From: an uncultured Collinsella sp.
GTDB lineage: Bacteria > Actinomycetota > Coriobacteriia > Coriobacteriales > Coriobacteriaceae
NCBI GenBank assembly: GCA_900541675.1
Contig: UQKU01000040.1
Span: forward strand, 1 to 15,222
DNA length: 15,222 nt
Direction of reading: 5' to 3'
The notes under the pieces were generated by a model. It did not search any database, was not told where the DNA came from, and saw only the letters and a program-made list of their open reading frames with translations. How positions within the stretch are numbered: the stretch's first letter is position 1; each line of letters begins with the position of its first letter. Positions 14,418 to 15,222 of the stretch are shown here, in pieces. A program made the translations under genes and the position numbers.

Positions 14418-14937
14418 ATCGAACAAGACAGCTACAAACGAATATCGAATCTCAATTGAAGGTAACCCTTATCCGCATGCTCTAGCTCTCACCAACCCAG
14501 CGGGAGACAACCTCAACATCAAAAGACATGGGTTCACGGGTCCACTAGGACAGCTATTGAGTCTTAAATACACCGTTTATGACGATACAAATGAAAAGCT
14601 CTTTACTGTCGTCGACGGTGGCTTTAGTAACATGCCCAGGGTTGCGCTCGTCATCGAACATAAGGAAGTTGCGGTGTTCGATTATGGCCTAAACAGACTT
14701 GAGATGAAGTGCATAACGAACATACCGAATTACTCAATAAAAGGTAACTTCCTTTTTGGAGATTACGATATATTCAGCCAACGGGAAGTGAGGGTATCTT
14801 CAGTTACCGTTCTTCAATGTGATAAACAATCGTGCTTTAGCATACAGGTTTTGGATAAAGCCGAATTAGCTGCCGCAATTGGCATACCCACAGCCATTGC
14901 CCTTCTTAGAGCTCGCATTGAAGAGCATCTCGAATAA
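14398..14937 (+). CDS. LURP-one-related (Tubby C2-like, YxjI-type) protein, 179 aa
   Basis: Single-domain cytoplasmic protein with the beta-rich pattern of the LURP-one-related/Tubby C2-like/scramblase superfamily. Seen: an early strand KRHGFTGPLG, then LSLKYTVYDDTNEKLFTVVDGG (about 54-75), a repeated half RVALVIEHKEVAVFDYGL, the mid motif IPNYSIKGNFLFGDYDIFSQ (about 109-128), and a C-terminal hydrophobic helix AIGIPTAIALLRARIEE, as in bacterial YxjI-like members. GTG at 14398 is preferred, with GAGG 9 nt upstream; it lies inside the last codons of the precursor gene (20-nt overlap). No signal peptide. It is not a usual component of CcpM operons to my knowledge. It could bind lipid or the modified peptide, or provide immunity; all are guesses. 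The fold assignment is by pattern only. Confidence 0.55.
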   Translation: MVATGPKSNKTATNEYRISIEGNPYPHALALTNPAGDNLNIKRHGFTGPLGQLLSLKYTVYDDTNEKLFTVVDGGFSNMPRVALVIEHKEVAVFDYGLNRLEMKCITNIPNYSIKGNFLFGDYDIFSQREVRVSSVTVLQCDKQSCFSIQVLDKAELAAAIGIPTAIALLRARIEEHLE

Positions 14938-14963
14938 CTCGCAAATAGCAGTTGGTAGCAACG

Positions 14964-14997
14964 TTCAGGAGCTAGATAGTTTTTTCTGGCTCCTGAA
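14964..14997. terminator. Hairpin between the convergent RiPP operon and ABC remnant
   Basis: TTCAGGAGC (14964-14972) pairs perfectly with GCTCCTGAA (14989-14997), with a 16-nt loop containing a T-run. It begins 27 nt after the last operon stop and overlaps the stop of the minus-strand ABC fragment. No T-tract follows either side, so any terminator function would be non-canonical. Confidence 0.45.
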
Positions 14998-15147
14998 ACT
15001 GTATTACATAGTCTGCAAATTGTTCAAAACCATGTCCATGATCCGCAATGATGACGATACGCTCTTTCATCTCCTGTGCAACCACCGCCTTCAAAAAGGA
15101 TATCGAAGCATTATCTAAATTGTTGCAAGGCTCATCCAAAATAATAA
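14972..15147 (-). pseudogene. 3' fragment of an ABC-transporter ATPase gene, cut by an insertion sequence
   Basis: The minus strand encodes the end of an ABC ATPase: Walker B LIILDEP directly at the break, then a D-loop-like NNLDNAS, a KAVVAQEMKERIVIIADHGH segment that holds the H-loop histidine, and a short C-terminal end FADYVIQFQEPEKTI before TAG (14974-14972). Walker A, the Q-loop and the LSGGQ signature are missing: an in-frame TAA of the neighbouring insertion sequence comes immediately upstream. No start codon is available, so the fragment is non-functional as seen. It is convergent with the RiPP operon and has the same AT-rich composition, so the intact gene may once have exported the peptide or given immunity. 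The 5' part could lie beyond the insertion element. Confidence 0.8.
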
Positions 15148-15222
15148 GGCTCTGTTAGACCAAATTTGACACGATCGGCTGTTCGTCGAACCGGAAAATA
15201 ATCGGGCTATCCCCGCCCATCG
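15148..15222 (-). mobile_element. End of an insertion sequence (terminal repeat and transposase C-terminus)
   Basis: A sharp junction at 15147/15148 separates the ABC gene from GGCTCTGTTAGACCAAATTT, which looks like an insertion-sequence terminal inverted repeat. The transposase reads inward on the minus strand and its stop lies inside the repeat. Composition shifts back to more GC. The family is uncertain: IS256/IS1249-type or ISL3-type ends also begin GGCTCT. The other end lies outside the window, so target duplication cannot be checked. Confidence 0.6.
15155..15222 (-). CDS. Transposase, C-terminal 22 residues (runs off the right edge)
   Basis: The open frame on the minus strand ends in IIFRFDEQPIVSNLV and a TAA at 15157-15155, within the terminal repeat. 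That stop position and the charged-aromatic ending are typical of transposases that fill their element. Nothing catalytic is visible in this short piece; the call rests on the junction with the ABC gene. Confidence 0.5.
   Translation of the reverse strand, partial: MGGDSPIIFRFDEQPIVSNLV

Overview
The window looks like a chromosome segment of a high-GC anaerobic gut actinobacterium, most likely a Coriobacteriia and probably a Collinsella-like organism. This is inferred from the GC-rich, C/G-ending codon use, the gene content, and large GC-rich palindromes between genes. No rRNA or tRNA is present to confirm it.

Left block (1-5559): a minus-strand pair, addB then addA, encodes an AddAB/RexAB-type double-strand-break helicase-nuclease. 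AddA runs off the left edge. Upstream of addB on the same strand lies a yerC-type TrpR-like regulator with a clear terminator, then a plus-strand gene for a four-helix membrane protein of the phage-holin-4 type. Middle block (5697-11183): an Rrf2-family regulator with four clustered cysteines is divergent from cysK (cysteine synthase). mnmA (tRNA 2-thiouridylase) follows on the plus strand. An M42 metallopeptidase and a FucO-like lactaldehyde reductase are on the minus strand. Three long perfect palindromes (33, 27 and 31 bp arms) sit in the gaps of the GC-rich part.

Right block (about 11350-15147): base composition drops sharply to AT-rich, which marks a transferred island. It carries a compact, overlapping plus-strand operon for a ribosomally made, post-translationally modified peptide (RiPP). 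The genes are a CcpM-like radical SAM/SPASM maturase, a TIGR04066-like maturation protein, an acyl-carrier-related protein, a 59-residue Cys-rich precursor peptide (14238-14417, short and easily missed), and a LURP-one-related/Tubby-C2-like protein that starts inside the end of the precursor gene. The operon has its own TTGACA/TACTTT promoter followed by a perfect 8-bp inverted repeat that could be an operator. The overlaps (4, 23 and 20 nt) imply translational coupling. In this scheme the acyl-carrier-like and TIGR04066-like proteins assist CcpM in modifying the cysteines of the precursor; the role of the LURP-one protein is unknown.

Convergent with the operon is the 3' end of an ABC-transporter ATPase gene. 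It is cut just upstream of Walker B by the terminal repeat of an insertion sequence whose transposase C-terminus reaches the right edge. The transporter (possible exporter or self-immunity) therefore appears broken in this strain.
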